Below, piece by piece: positions 1 through 7,506 of a stretch of DNA of 64,000 nt. The notes beneath the pieces are model-generated. The model saw only the letters and a list, made by a program, of their open reading frames with translations. It ran no database searches and had not been told where the DNA came from. Within the stretch, counting starts at the first letter, position 1. Every line of letters starts with the position of its first letter. This stretch comes from G963663365 sp963663365 (GTDB lineage: Bacteria; Hinthialibacterota; Hinthialibacteria; Hinthialibacterales; G963663365). The translations under genes were made by a program, and so were the position numbers. The stretch spans positions 992,001 to 1,056,000 of the forward strand of contig CAXXIH010000008.1 in assembly GCA_963663365.2 (NCBI GenBank), given 5' to 3'.

Positions 1-1
1 C

Positions 2-331
2 GCCAATGGCTGCCGTTCGGATGTCAATATTCGAGGCACACTAAACGATCCAAGCGATAAAGACCGCAGTTGGACGGTTTTATTGTTTATTCCCTTCGAA
101 GCAATTGGTGTTAAGGCGCCGCCTTTGGGGGATGACGCCAAACCGTGGCGTTTCAATCTGTTCCGTATCGACCGGCATGAAACCGATGGCGACGAATATC
201 AAGCCTGGTCGCCGCCTCTTACCGATCCCATCAATTTTCACACACCGGAACGTTTCGGCTATTTACGTTTTTCAGAAGAAACCAAGCGCCCGGATGCACC
301 GCAAAGAAATTCGGCGAAAAAGCCCAATTAA
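2..331 (+). CDS. C-terminal part of a CBM9-like carbohydrate-binding protein (5' end outside window)
   Basis: The reading frame is open from base 2 to a TAA at 329-331, so the gene starts before the window; the TTG at 83 is internal, because the frame continues upstream without a stop. The visible ~109 residues show the end of a carbohydrate family 9-like domain (PF06452 type): an IPFEAIG strand, then WRFNLFRID, YQAWSP, a PINFHTPERFG segment and the closing LRF strand. In that family these elements form the last strands of the beta-sandwich that binds sugars. A polar Lys/Pro/Asn-rich tail of about 18 residues ends the protein. The domain call comes from recognising these motifs; what lies N-terminal (enzyme or outer-membrane part) cannot be seen. 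Confidence 0.75.
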   Translation, partial: ANGCRSDVNIRGTLNDPSDKDRSWTVLLFIPFEAIGVKAPPLGDDAKPWRFNLFRIDRHETDGDEYQAWSPPLTDPINFHTPERFGYLRFSEETKRPDAPQRNSAKKPN

Positions 332-450
332 TCCTAAGTCTTTTCCGAAAACTTAATTGTCCTGGAAGCCGTTTCAAAACACCGGCTCATAATTGGCCAG
401 GGGAGAGCTCATCCCGCCAGGTGAACTGTTTACTATAATTATATATGTAT

Positions 451-485
451 CCCCGCCATCCACCAACTCCCTCAAACACCCACAC
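451..485. repeat. 35-bp direct repeat, copy 1
   Basis: This segment recurs at 687-721 with 4 mismatches in 35 positions. Both copies begin CCCCGCCATCCAC and contain CTCAAACAC. They lie in the same orientation in a gene-free stretch and are followed by hairpin-rich DNA. No function is known; it could be a boundary of a dispersed repeat cassette. Confidence 0.7.
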
Positions 486-686
486 TAAGCACCGCAGGTG
501 CCGGGAAGGCGAGGTTCCACCCGAGCCGTTGTCCGTTATACATACACATGTATCTCTAAAACTAAAAATGTTTTCAAACATCAATATCCGATCAAGAAAT
601 TTTCTTACCCGGGTGGCCCAGACAACTCGCTTGTCTGGGTGCGCAGCACAAGAGGTTGTACAAAGGTTTGCTAATTGCAAAAACTT

Positions 687-721
687 CCCCGCCATCCACT
701 AACCCTCTCAAACACTCACAC
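687..721. repeat. 35-bp direct repeat, copy 2
   Basis: Second copy of the repeat at 451-485, same orientation, 4 differences. It directly abuts the hairpin series that begins at 725. Confidence 0.7.
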
Positions 722-724
722 CAT

Positions 725-914
725 GTCCTGAAAGGACATAAGATTGAAGCCCCAGGCAAGCGTAGCGCAGCCTGGGGTTAAGAACCTAAAAGATTCCGGC
801 CCTGTAAGGGCCGCAGAAATGTATGAGAAATCACACTTAATTCTTACGCACTTACAGCGCTTAATATCTTAGAAAACCGTCACCCCGGGCGGTGTTACGC
901 TAGCCCGGGGTGAC
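725..914. repeat. REP-like array of four hairpins
   Basis: Four inverted repeats follow one another in a non-coding stretch. Arms are GTCCT/AGGAC (725-729, 733-737), CCCCAGGC/GCCTGGGG (750-757, 770-777, 12-nt loop), CGGCCCT/AGGGCCG (797-803, 807-813) and a perfect 12-bp pair GTCACCCCGGGC/GCCCGGGGTGAC (879-890, 903-914, 12-nt loop). The second and fourth share a loop theme containing TACGCTA or GTAGCGCA. The arrangement resembles REP/BIME-type dispersed extragenic elements. The arms were read directly; the family assignment is inference. Confidence 0.65.
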
Positions 915-922
915 TGTATTTC

Positions 923-940
923 GCGCCTTCGGCGCTTTTT
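923..940 (+). terminator. Short rho-independent-type hairpin with T run
   Basis: GCGCC-TTC-GGCGC (923-935) is followed at once by five T (936-940), the classic plus-strand terminator layout. It closes the hairpin array and precedes the convergent 3' end of the minus-strand gene at 982, so it may insulate that gene from read-through. Confidence 0.5.
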
Positions 941-981
941 AAACAAAATTCCGGATTCGAGCAAAAAAGAACATTCGTCTG

Positions 982-1734
982 CTAAAATCTTGGCGGTATG
1001 CCGGGCTGCGAATTCGGTATTAGCCTAGGCTTGCTACTCTTCTTGATCGTAGAAAAATAAATTAATCGTCCATCCGACCATACGTAAATCCAATGCCACC
1101 AAGTTCTTTTTGAATCCTTATTTCTATCCTCAAAATACACTTTTCCGAAATGCAGGGTTCCGCTCCCATCAAGTTCTACTGTCTTTAGGTCGCTTTTGAT
1201 GTTTGCGATTCGTTCTTCAGGCAGATTCAGGTATTCCTTTGCGCACGTTATAATATAATCGGAGATTGAACTTTGAGAATCCTTTTCTACCATGGGATCG
1301 ATCAAAACGCATATGCCGTAACCATCCTCTGAAATTAGAATCCGTTGGCCCTTTATTTCGTACCGGACAATAAAAATATCTACCTTCTCTGGTGGACAAA
1401 ATGGCATTTCCCTCCGAAAGGCGATAAAATGGTCTTCTAAATCTTCCGGAATCCATCCGCTTTTCAAGATTACCCGCATATAATTTGCCGAATCTTGAAT
1501 CACATCGGGCAGAATTGAATCAAGCGGCAGTTTTTCTTTCAGTTCTTCAGCGTTAGGCCAGATGGCACAGCGATATTCGAGAGATAATTCCGGCAGTATT
1601 TCTTCAATCTCTTTGCTGAATAGTTGCCCTTGCGTTTCAGGTAAAGGTTGAAACGGTTCCGATTGTAGCCGTGAATTAATTACACAGAAAAACACAACAA
1701 ATACAACATAGTGTAGGAGTTTATTTGAATACAT
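982..1734 (-). CDS. Exported protein of unknown function, paralogue A
   Basis: 250 residues starting MYSNKLLHYVVFVVFF: a hydrophobic signal segment (about residues 8-22) with likely cleavage near residues 25-27, so the product is probably exported. I recognise no domain. A Trp-rich C-terminal part (TWWHWIYVWSDGRLIYF) and a closing PGIPPRF are the main landmarks. The gene at 2973-3725 encodes a 250-residue paralogue. The first ~43 residues differ at a single position (V18/A18) and the stretch from KEYLNLPEERIA to the Trp-rich motif is almost identical, while the middle differs at many positions. The DNA just upstream of both ATGs is also the same for about 12 bases. Neighbours suggest a recent local duplication. 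Confidence 0.75.
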   Translation of the reverse strand: MYSNKLLHYVVFVVFFCVINSRLQSEPFQPLPETQGQLFSKEIEEILPELSLEYRCAIWPNAEELKEKLPLDSILPDVIQDSANYMRVILKSGWIPEDLEDHFIAFRREMPFCPPEKVDIFIVRYEIKGQRILISEDGYGICVLIDPMVEKDSQSSISDYIITCAKEYLNLPEERIANIKSDLKTVELDGSGTLHFGKVYFEDRNKDSKRTWWHWIYVWSDGRLIYFSTIKKSSKPRLIPNSQPGIPPRF

Positions 1735-1797
1735 GATGTTGTTCCTGATACAGCTTCACCTGTTCTTGCCTGTCTCCGCTCCGCCCGCGCCAATTAC

Positions 1798-1850
1798 AAC
1801 GCCCCTTCGAACAAGCCCAGGCCGGATGCTCGAAGGGGCGTGAGGTTTTA
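1798..1850. repeat. ~50-bp hairpin repeat, copy 1
   Basis: Arms CGCCCCTTCGA (1800-1810) and TCGAAGGGGCG (1830-1840) pair perfectly over 11 bp around a 19-nt loop containing AGCCCAGGCCGG. An almost identical copy lies at 2821-2873. It sits between the 3' end of the HEAT-like gene and the start of paralogue A, so it could act as a terminator for the former. The T-rich tail (GGTTTTAT) is on the plus-strand side. Confidence 0.65.
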
Positions 1851-1892
1851 TAACCGAATTGCGAGATTCTTACGGAGCCGCTATTTCCCGGA

Positions 1893-2594
1893 TTAGTTTT
1901 CTTCTTCCTTTGAAACTTGCTCAGCATCTTTGAGTCTTTTTTCTCGTGGATTATGAAAAGTTAATTTGAAATTTCGGATATAGTCAGATACTTTCCGCCC
2001 ATCTTTCAAAGGACATGATCGGCTTTCGTTCTCAAGTATCTGAAGTTTTTCCAACGCTTTTTCTTTACCCATAATATCCATCATCACCCAGGCCGCCAAC
2101 TGCTTTGCCTCATCGGAATGAAGTTCTGCGTTTCGTTTTTTATCCTTCAGCTTAATTTCGTCACAGATGACTTTCTGCATGTACACAATCGATGGGTCGC
2201 CAATTTTAATCAGCGCCACTGCAACAGGATAATACCACTGTGTATTAATTGACTCCTCGATCACGTAATCATCAGGCACAAAAATAAAGTACTCTAACAT
2301 GATCGGGATAGCTTCTTTCGTCTGCAGCTCCCCTAACGCCTTTATGATCAAGTGAAGTGGGCCCTCAAAGGACTTGTCCACATTCTTATCCTGAATACAC
2401 TTTTCTAAAAGACGGGCAAGTGTTTCTTTTAAGACTTTTTTCTCTTCTTCATCGGTGACAGAAACAATTTCCTCGTAACATGCCCTTCTTTCCATAAGCC
2501 TCGGTAAGAAAAGGCCTTTTTCGATACTCTTTGATAGGGTTATGTTAGGCGTGAATATAAGCAATAAGAATGCTGCAAGCATAAAAGTTTTCAT
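1893..2594 (-). CDS. Exported HEAT-like alpha-helical protein
   Basis: The ATG at 2594 is preferred to the TTG six bases upstream because AAGGAG lies about 8 nt before it. The 233-residue product begins MKTFMLAAFLLLIF, a clear signal peptide ending near SKS. The rest is charged and helical. The segment LHLIIKALGELQTKEAIPIMLEYF, followed by a second helix pair with VAVALIKIGDPSIV, looks like HEAT-type units (a helix pair with a G-D/G-x turn). Such repeats usually serve protein binding. It lies between the two 250-aa paralogues, all on the minus strand, and may be part of the duplicated unit. Function is unknown. Confidence 0.65.
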   Translation of the reverse strand: MKTFMLAAFLLLIFTPNITLSKSIEKGLFLPRLMERRACYEEIVSVTDEEEKKVLKETLARLLEKCIQDKNVDKSFEGPLHLIIKALGELQTKEAIPIMLEYFIFVPDDYVIEESINTQWYYPVAVALIKIGDPSIVYMQKVICDEIKLKDKKRNAELHSDEAKQLAAWVMMDIMGKEKALEKLQILENESRSCPLKDGRKVSDYIRNFKLTFHNPREKRLKDAEQVSKEEEN

Positions 2595-2820
2595 TCTCAA
2601 TATCTCCTTCTCCGGCTAACCAAGGCTTTGCCCTGCTTATACGGAAAACGCCAAACAGCGGCTCATCAGGAAATTCGCCCTCCCCTTGACCAATAATGAG
2701 ATGGCGTTTTGAAACCGGTTTTAGTACTAAACGCTTCTCCCTCGCCATCCGTAACGAAATATAAAACCTGCCGCAAGATTGCAGCCTAAATCAAGCCACC
2801 ATAGCGCATGCACCTAATTC

Positions 2821-2873
2821 AACGCCCCTTCGAACAAGCCCAGGCCGGGATGCTCAAAGGGGCGTGAGGTTTA
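2821..2873. repeat. ~50-bp hairpin repeat, copy 2
   Basis: Near-identical to 1798-1850, with one inserted G in the loop and one arm mismatch (CGCCCCTTCGA against TCAAAGGGGCG, 2823-2833 and 2854-2864). It lies between the end of paralogue B and the start of the HEAT-like gene, mirroring the position of copy 1. Confidence 0.65.
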
Positions 2874-2972
2874 TTAAACAAAGTGCAGTGTTCTTCTTGC
2901 TCTATCCTGCTTTAGACATTTTTCTTGAGCAAGTCGATATTTTCGATTTGAAGCAGAAAGAGTAATCGCCTG

Positions 2973-3725
2973 CTAAAATCTTGGCGGTATGCCTGGCTGC
3001 GGTTGAGTCATTTCTATAGGTTGACCATCACATTCAACGGTAAAGAAATAGATTAGCCGTCCGTTCGACCATACGTAAATCCAATGCCACCAAGTTCTCT
3101 TTGAATCCTTATTTCTATCCTCAAAATACACTTTTCCGAAATGCAGAGTTCTATTTCCATCAATTTCAACTGTCTTTAAGTCGCTTTTAATGCTTGCGAT
3201 TCGTTCTTCAGGAAGATTCAGGTATTCTTTTACGTTCTTTATTACATATTCGGCGATTGATGTTTGTGAATCCTTTTCTGCCTTTGGATCGATCAAAATG
3301 CTAATGTAACCACCATCCTCGAAAATTTGAATCCGTTGGCCCTTCATCTCATAGCGGATAATTAAGTATTCCCGCTTCTTGGGAGGAATGAATGGTAATT
3401 CCCTCCGAAAGGCAATAAAATGGTCTTCTAAATCTTCCGGAATCCATTCGCTTTTCAAAATTTCCCGTATCCATTTTCCAGATTCTTCAATTACATTAGA
3501 TGGTATTGAATTAAGCGATAGCTTTTCTTCCATTTCCTCGGCGTTGGGCCAGATAGCAATACGATATTCAAAATCCAATTCCGGCAGTTTCGACTCAATC
3601 TCTTTGCTGAATAGTTGCCCTTGCGTTTCAGGTAAAGGTTGAAACGGTTCCGATTGTAGCCGGGAATTAATAGCACAGAAAAACACAACAAATACAACAT
3701 AGTGTAGGAGTTTATTTGAATACAT
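2973..3725 (-). CDS. Exported protein of unknown function, paralogue B
   Basis: 250 residues, the same length as the protein at 982-1734, with the same signal segment and the same PGIPPRF end. Conserved blocks are residues 1-43, WIPEDLEDHFIAFRRE, KEYLNLPEERIA and TLHFGKVYFEDRNKDSKR with the following WWHWIYVWS motif. Differences cluster at about residues 44-165 and in the last 25 residues, so similarity is patchy rather than even. This pattern fits a duplication followed by gene conversion, or selection on the variable middle. No family is recognised. It follows the transglutaminase-like gene on the same strand with a gap of 28 bases, so co-transcription is plausible. Confidence 0.75.
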   Translation of the reverse strand: MYSNKLLHYVVFVVFFCAINSRLQSEPFQPLPETQGQLFSKEIESKLPELDFEYRIAIWPNAEEMEEKLSLNSIPSNVIEESGKWIREILKSEWIPEDLEDHFIAFRRELPFIPPKKREYLIIRYEMKGQRIQIFEDGGYISILIDPKAEKDSQTSIAEYVIKNVKEYLNLPEERIASIKSDLKTVEIDGNRTLHFGKVYFEDRNKDSKRTWWHWIYVWSNGRLIYFFTVECDGQPIEMTQPQPGIPPRF

Positions 3726-3753
3726 GATGTTGTTCCTTTCCGGTTATAGTCTG

Positions 3754-5343
3754 TTAAGGCTTTGGCTCTTCGGTGCCAGTTACAAGAACGTCCCAGTCAG
3801 TCGAGCCGGGTGTTTTATCACCTATGGTTCTCACCCAATACTGTTGGCCAGGTATTTCGTTCTTAAGCATGTCATAATCGTTGCTTGCCTTGCGTTTGGG
3901 CGTAACCGCATAATAGTTGCCGGCGGCTACGCAGCACCCTTCATATGCATTCCAACTATAACCAGCGGTCGGATTGAAGTCTAAAATAAGCCACCAGCGA
4001 TAACCTCCGTCATATTTATATTCTAGATCAAGACAAGCGCCTGCGCCTGCATTTGTTGATGCCGCAACTTGCGCTGTCGTCGCGCTGACACCAAGCAAGT
4101 TCAAAGCTAGTCTCATGAGTGTAGCTTGATCATCGCAATCGCCCCACGTGGTTTCAGCCATTAGTGTCCAGCCACTTCCATTTGATTCTTTTTCGTATAG
4201 TTCATATGGTGGATCATTGTCAGCGAGCGCATCATGAATCGCATCGGCAATGTTTTCTTCGGTTATCCCCCCGCTTGCCTGCGTGCAGGCCCAATTTATA
4301 CGCTTTTCAGTTTGTGCACTTCCAGACGGCGGCCCATAGGTCACATATACTTTGTGAGGACCACTTCGTAACAAGTCTAAATTCAGGGGAGGATTGACAT
4401 TCAGCCTAGCCTCCCAATCAATCGAGTCTGTTATTATACTGACAAATCCTGGGAGTGACATATCCGCCGTTAATGGAATTGCCTGATATTCACCTGTTGA
4501 TTCAATCAGATTATCACTCTCAAAATTAAAGTAACTATTGCTAACACCTTCACCTATGAGGTGATAATCCAAATCTGATGGTTGCACTTTTAAATAAACT
4601 TCAACTGATAAAGGTTGGGATTTATTATGCATAATTGGATTGTTACGTGAATAATCTGGATACCATTCAGGATATTGAAAATAGCTTCCGCTATCTGTCC
4701 AATCCGTATTATTATCTATAAAGCCTATATAGTCACTTGTAAATTTAATATATGCCAATTCGGCGCTACAAATAAATACATCTACCGTAACATCACCCCC
4801 CGTGATATCAGGATTGTTACAATCAAAGCCTCTGTGCCTTCCGGTCACTGTATAATGACCTGGCGCATTAAATTGATACCGCGCCCATAGATCGCTGCCG
4901 GCTATTTTACTGCACCCCCCTGTAGATGACCATGTGGCCATTGGATCGCGATAATAGCAATCTTCGTAACCATGTGTTTGCCAAGACCAATCGATCCATT
5001 CATTATCATCCCATTCTCTTAGCATTAAATCAAATTGGATGACGATAGAACTTCCCAAGTATTCTTTATAAATATAATTTGGATTAGTTTCCTCCGACCA
5101 AAAGTAATAGTTTGCATCAACATTCTTGGCCCAAATTGCCCGCTCCAAATCAGGAGGATCCTCACCGCTTGCATATACCGAAACACACAGATCGGTTACG
5201 GAAAATAATGCAATCATTAAAAACGCCATCGCAATTTTGAATCGAACGGCCCGTAAACGTGATACCGTCTTTAAAAGAACTGCTTTTGACTCTTCTTTAG
5301 TGTATATAACTTTATTGTTTTTTGTAAAACACATCATAATCAT
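3754..5343 (-). CDS. Secreted transglutaminase-like (papain-fold) protein, possibly degenerate
   Basis: The ATG at 5343 is chosen over the upstream GTG at 5352 because GGGAG lies 8 nt before it. The 529-residue product has a charged ~33-residue N-terminus, then a hydrophobic segment (AMAFLMIALFSVTDL) ending near YASGE, i.e. an unusually long signal region. The middle is Trp/Tyr/Asp-rich and looks like beta-sandwich repeats. Near residue 400 comes TTWGDCDDQATLMRLAL, which matches the Cys-helix of transglutaminase-like cysteine proteases (Cys403, codon 4135-4137). The usual His-containing strand appears as RWWLILDFN, with Arg/Trp where His is expected; the Asp/Asn part is kept. Role unknown: a catalytic role is doubtful, a binding or cell-wall role is possible. 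Confidence 0.6.
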   Translation of the reverse strand: MIMMCFTKNNKVIYTKEESKAVLLKTVSRLRAVRFKIAMAFLMIALFSVTDLCVSVYASGEDPPDLERAIWAKNVDANYYFWSEETNPNYIYKEYLGSSIVIQFDLMLREWDDNEWIDWSWQTHGYEDCYYRDPMATWSSTGGCSKIAGSDLWARYQFNAPGHYTVTGRHRGFDCNNPDITGGDVTVDVFICSAELAYIKFTSDYIGFIDNNTDWTDSGSYFQYPEWYPDYSRNNPIMHNKSQPLSVEVYLKVQPSDLDYHLIGEGVSNSYFNFESDNLIESTGEYQAIPLTADMSLPGFVSIITDSIDWEARLNVNPPLNLDLLRSGPHKVYVTYGPPSGSAQTEKRINWACTQASGGITEENIADAIHDALADNDPPYELYEKESNGSGWTLMAETTWGDCDDQATLMRLALNLLGVSATTAQVAASTNAGAGACLDLEYKYDGGYRWWLILDFNPTAGYSWNAYEGCCVAAGNYYAVTPKRKASNDYDMLKNEIPGQQYWVRTIGDKTPGSTDWDVLVTGTEEPKP

Positions 5344-5407
5344 TGAATTCACTCCCTTTTTTTACATATCGGGCTCTCAGCGTTTTAGAGATGTAAATTC
5401 TGTGTAA

Positions 5408-6868
5408 TTATTGGGCCTCTTTTGAAGCCTCGAGCGCCTTTTCTCGTGTATGAAGCGTAAGTTTCAGACAGCGGGTGAGCGGCCCTTGTGGCGAAGGTCC
5501 AAGCCGTTCGAGAATTTCATCTGTTAGAGCGACACTCTTTTGATAATCTCCACGCCTGAGCGCAAGACCGGCTAATACTCTTTTTACGTGCGGGACGACT
5601 CCGTCATAGGGAGCTCGTTCGAGAATATCGTTGAGTATCTTTTCAGCCCCATCGAGGTCGCCATTTTTTTCTGCGATATATTTTGCGTAATTCATCGCGG
5701 CATTGGCTCCCGATAGCGTCTGCGGGTAATATTCATCCATAAGCAACTTGCCGAAACGAGCTGATTCTTCTCTTTCATACCGCCAGGCCAGGCTTTCCCG
5801 GTGTTTCTCCAAAATACTGGCAACAAGATTTTCAGTAAGTTGATCTCGCGCGTCCTTGGTCGCCATCCAATCGCTGTTTACCAAGACTTGTGTAAGTTCA
5901 GCCACTTTCCGAATATCTCTCGGAGTCTCATCCATGCCGTAGGTTAAGTTTCTTGTCCGGAACAGAACCAAGTCCGGATCGCTTTCATTCCGTTTCATAT
6001 ATTCATGATAAGCGTCCCGCGCAGCCTCATAATCGTCTCCTTTAAAAAGAAGTATCCCTGCGCGGTATAAAGGAATATCTTTGTATTCATCGTGTGAGGA
6101 TGCCGGAGCGCTTTCGGAGGCCAAAATACTCTCCACTTCTGCAAGTTCTATCAGGGCCTCCTTGTAGAGTTCATCCCCGGCCAAACATAACGCTTTTGCA
6201 ATTCGGATCGCCAAAGGTCTTCGCTTGGACTCTTCTAATTGAGGGAAGATATCCCGCATCGCCGAACGATCCGGATCGTTAATCCGCAATGCGCGAAGAT
6301 GGCATAAGACATCCAGCAAATCGCCATCCAAATCATGGAACTGACGAACCTCATCACTGTAGTCGTTCGTTGTTTGACGGTAATACTCTTCAACGGCCAT
6401 CATCCCGAATTGGCCGTTTTCCTCAAACGATTCAAAAAATTCCCGGTACGCGTTTTCGCTCCATTGCTCAAGAACCGCAGTCCTGAATATGGAACGTGCT
6501 ATCTCCGTTTGTCCCAATCGCACCAAAACACGCGCCCTTGCCAGATTGCCCAAATGAAATGCTTTCGAGTCAGAACCATTATTTCTAACCATTGTCTCGA
6601 TATACGAAAGCGCTTCCTCTGCGCGTTCGGGTGTTTTTGCGAAACGAGCCAAGTCCCGGGCTGCTTCACCCACAATCACATCGTCATCTGAATTCTGAAT
6701 CGTCTCCTCCGCGCGTTGAATGCGCTCTTGGACGGGTAGTTTCTTACTGGCTTTAATAAATGTGTCTATCCGTTCCGCATCTGTTGTGTTGTTCGACGAT
6801 GCCGCCATTAAACAAATTATCGACGCCATCGCTAAACACGCTATACCCATTAAACATAGCCGCTTCAT
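5408..6868 (-). CDS. Exported TPR-like repeat protein
   Basis: Translation most likely starts at the ATG at 6868 (MKRLCLMGIACLAMASIICL), 5-6 nt after GGAGG, and not at the ATG or TTG further upstream. The ~486-residue product has a signal peptide, then continuous amphipathic helices with TPR-type spacing of small residues, for example ARARVLVRLGQTEIARSIF, ALCLAGDELYKEALIELAEV, GILLFKGDDYEAARDAYHEY and GLALRRGDYQKSVALTDEIL. TPR arrays act as scaffolds in periplasmic or envelope complexes. The partner is unknown; the transglutaminase-like gene directly downstream (about 64 bases) is a candidate. Confidence is good for the fold and low for the role. Confidence 0.7.
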   Translation of the reverse strand: MKRLCLMGIACLAMASIICLMAASSNNTTDAERIDTFIKASKKLPVQERIQRAEETIQNSDDDVIVGEAARDLARFAKTPERAEEALSYIETMVRNNGSDSKAFHLGNLARARVLVRLGQTEIARSIFRTAVLEQWSENAYREFFESFEENGQFGMMAVEEYYRQTTNDYSDEVRQFHDLDGDLLDVLCHLRALRINDPDRSAMRDIFPQLEESKRRPLAIRIAKALCLAGDELYKEALIELAEVESILASESAPASSHDEYKDIPLYRAGILLFKGDDYEAARDAYHEYMKRNESDPDLVLFRTRNLTYGMDETPRDIRKVAELTQVLVNSDWMATKDARDQLTENLVASILEKHRESLAWRYEREESARFGKLLMDEYYPQTLSGANAAMNYAKYIAEKNGDLDGAEKILNDILERAPYDGVVPHVKRVLAGLALRRGDYQKSVALTDEILERLGPSPQGPLTRCLKLTLHTREKALEASKEAQ

Positions 6869-7430
6869 CGCAACCTCCATCAATTGGGTAATTATTTAGA
6901 CAATTACCAAACCACCGCTGTTAAAAACGTTGTTCGTGACGTTTCGTGATGAGGACAAAAGACTCCAACCCTTTGATCCTGCTTGCTTAGGACAAGGTTT
7001 CGTCCGCCTCCGGTAATGCTCCAAAGACTATTGTAAGAATCAGTGGCTCAAAGACATCTAGCGTACCCGGGACATGCTAGGCGGTGTGTGGTGGGGGATC
7101 GCTTCCGATACCCGCATCAGCAACCATTGCAATTACTATCACAGCAAATTGGCAGTGTCAACTATAATTTCAGGAATTTGCCAAAATGAATTACAACGTT
7201 ATTGATAATCGAATTCATTTACCTATGCAATACAATATGGATGCCTATGCGCTACAATTGCATATATACAGATCTATTTAATCTCATCTTGGATAACTTT
7301 ATAGTTTTGTGCGGATTAGATAATCAATTGCAATCGAGTAGCGGGAGGTTCGCGCCGTCCCCTCTCTTGCATTATCAGGGCCTGTAGAGGACTTCCACCT
7401 CCTAGAGTCGCGCCATGCCTGGCACACATA
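6869..7430. other. Gene-free stretch upstream of the TPR-like gene
   Basis: No credible coding sequence or RNA gene is seen. The only open frame (7202-7387) is AT-rich, lacks a ribosome-binding site and encodes a low-information peptide. The part next to 6868 should hold the promoter of the TPR-like gene, but I could not pick a convincing -35/-10 pair. Confidence 0.4.
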
Positions 7431-7462
7431 AAAATCCCCCCGGAACCTTCCGGAGGGATTTT
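7431..7462 (-). terminator. Bidirectional rho-independent terminator downstream of ahcY
   Basis: AAAATCCCCCCGGAA (7431-7445) pairs with TTCCGGAGGGATTTT (7448-7462) across a 2-nt loop, with one mismatch. Read on the minus strand, a GC-rich stem is followed by TTTT directly after the ahcY stop at 7507. The A and T runs on both flanks make it work in either direction. Confidence 0.8.
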
Positions 7463-7506
7463 ATTTTATCCGAATGATTTTGCTTCGGCTCTACCGCAAC
7501 GAAGGA

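Noticed and set aside
387..702. Overlapping open frames of 102 and 85 codons on both strands
   Set aside because: They run through the direct repeats and AT-rich spacer, have no ribosome-binding site and no recognisable protein sequence.
7202..7387. 61-codon frame in the spacer before ahcY
   Set aside because: No Shine-Dalgarno, low-information product, base composition of non-coding DNA.
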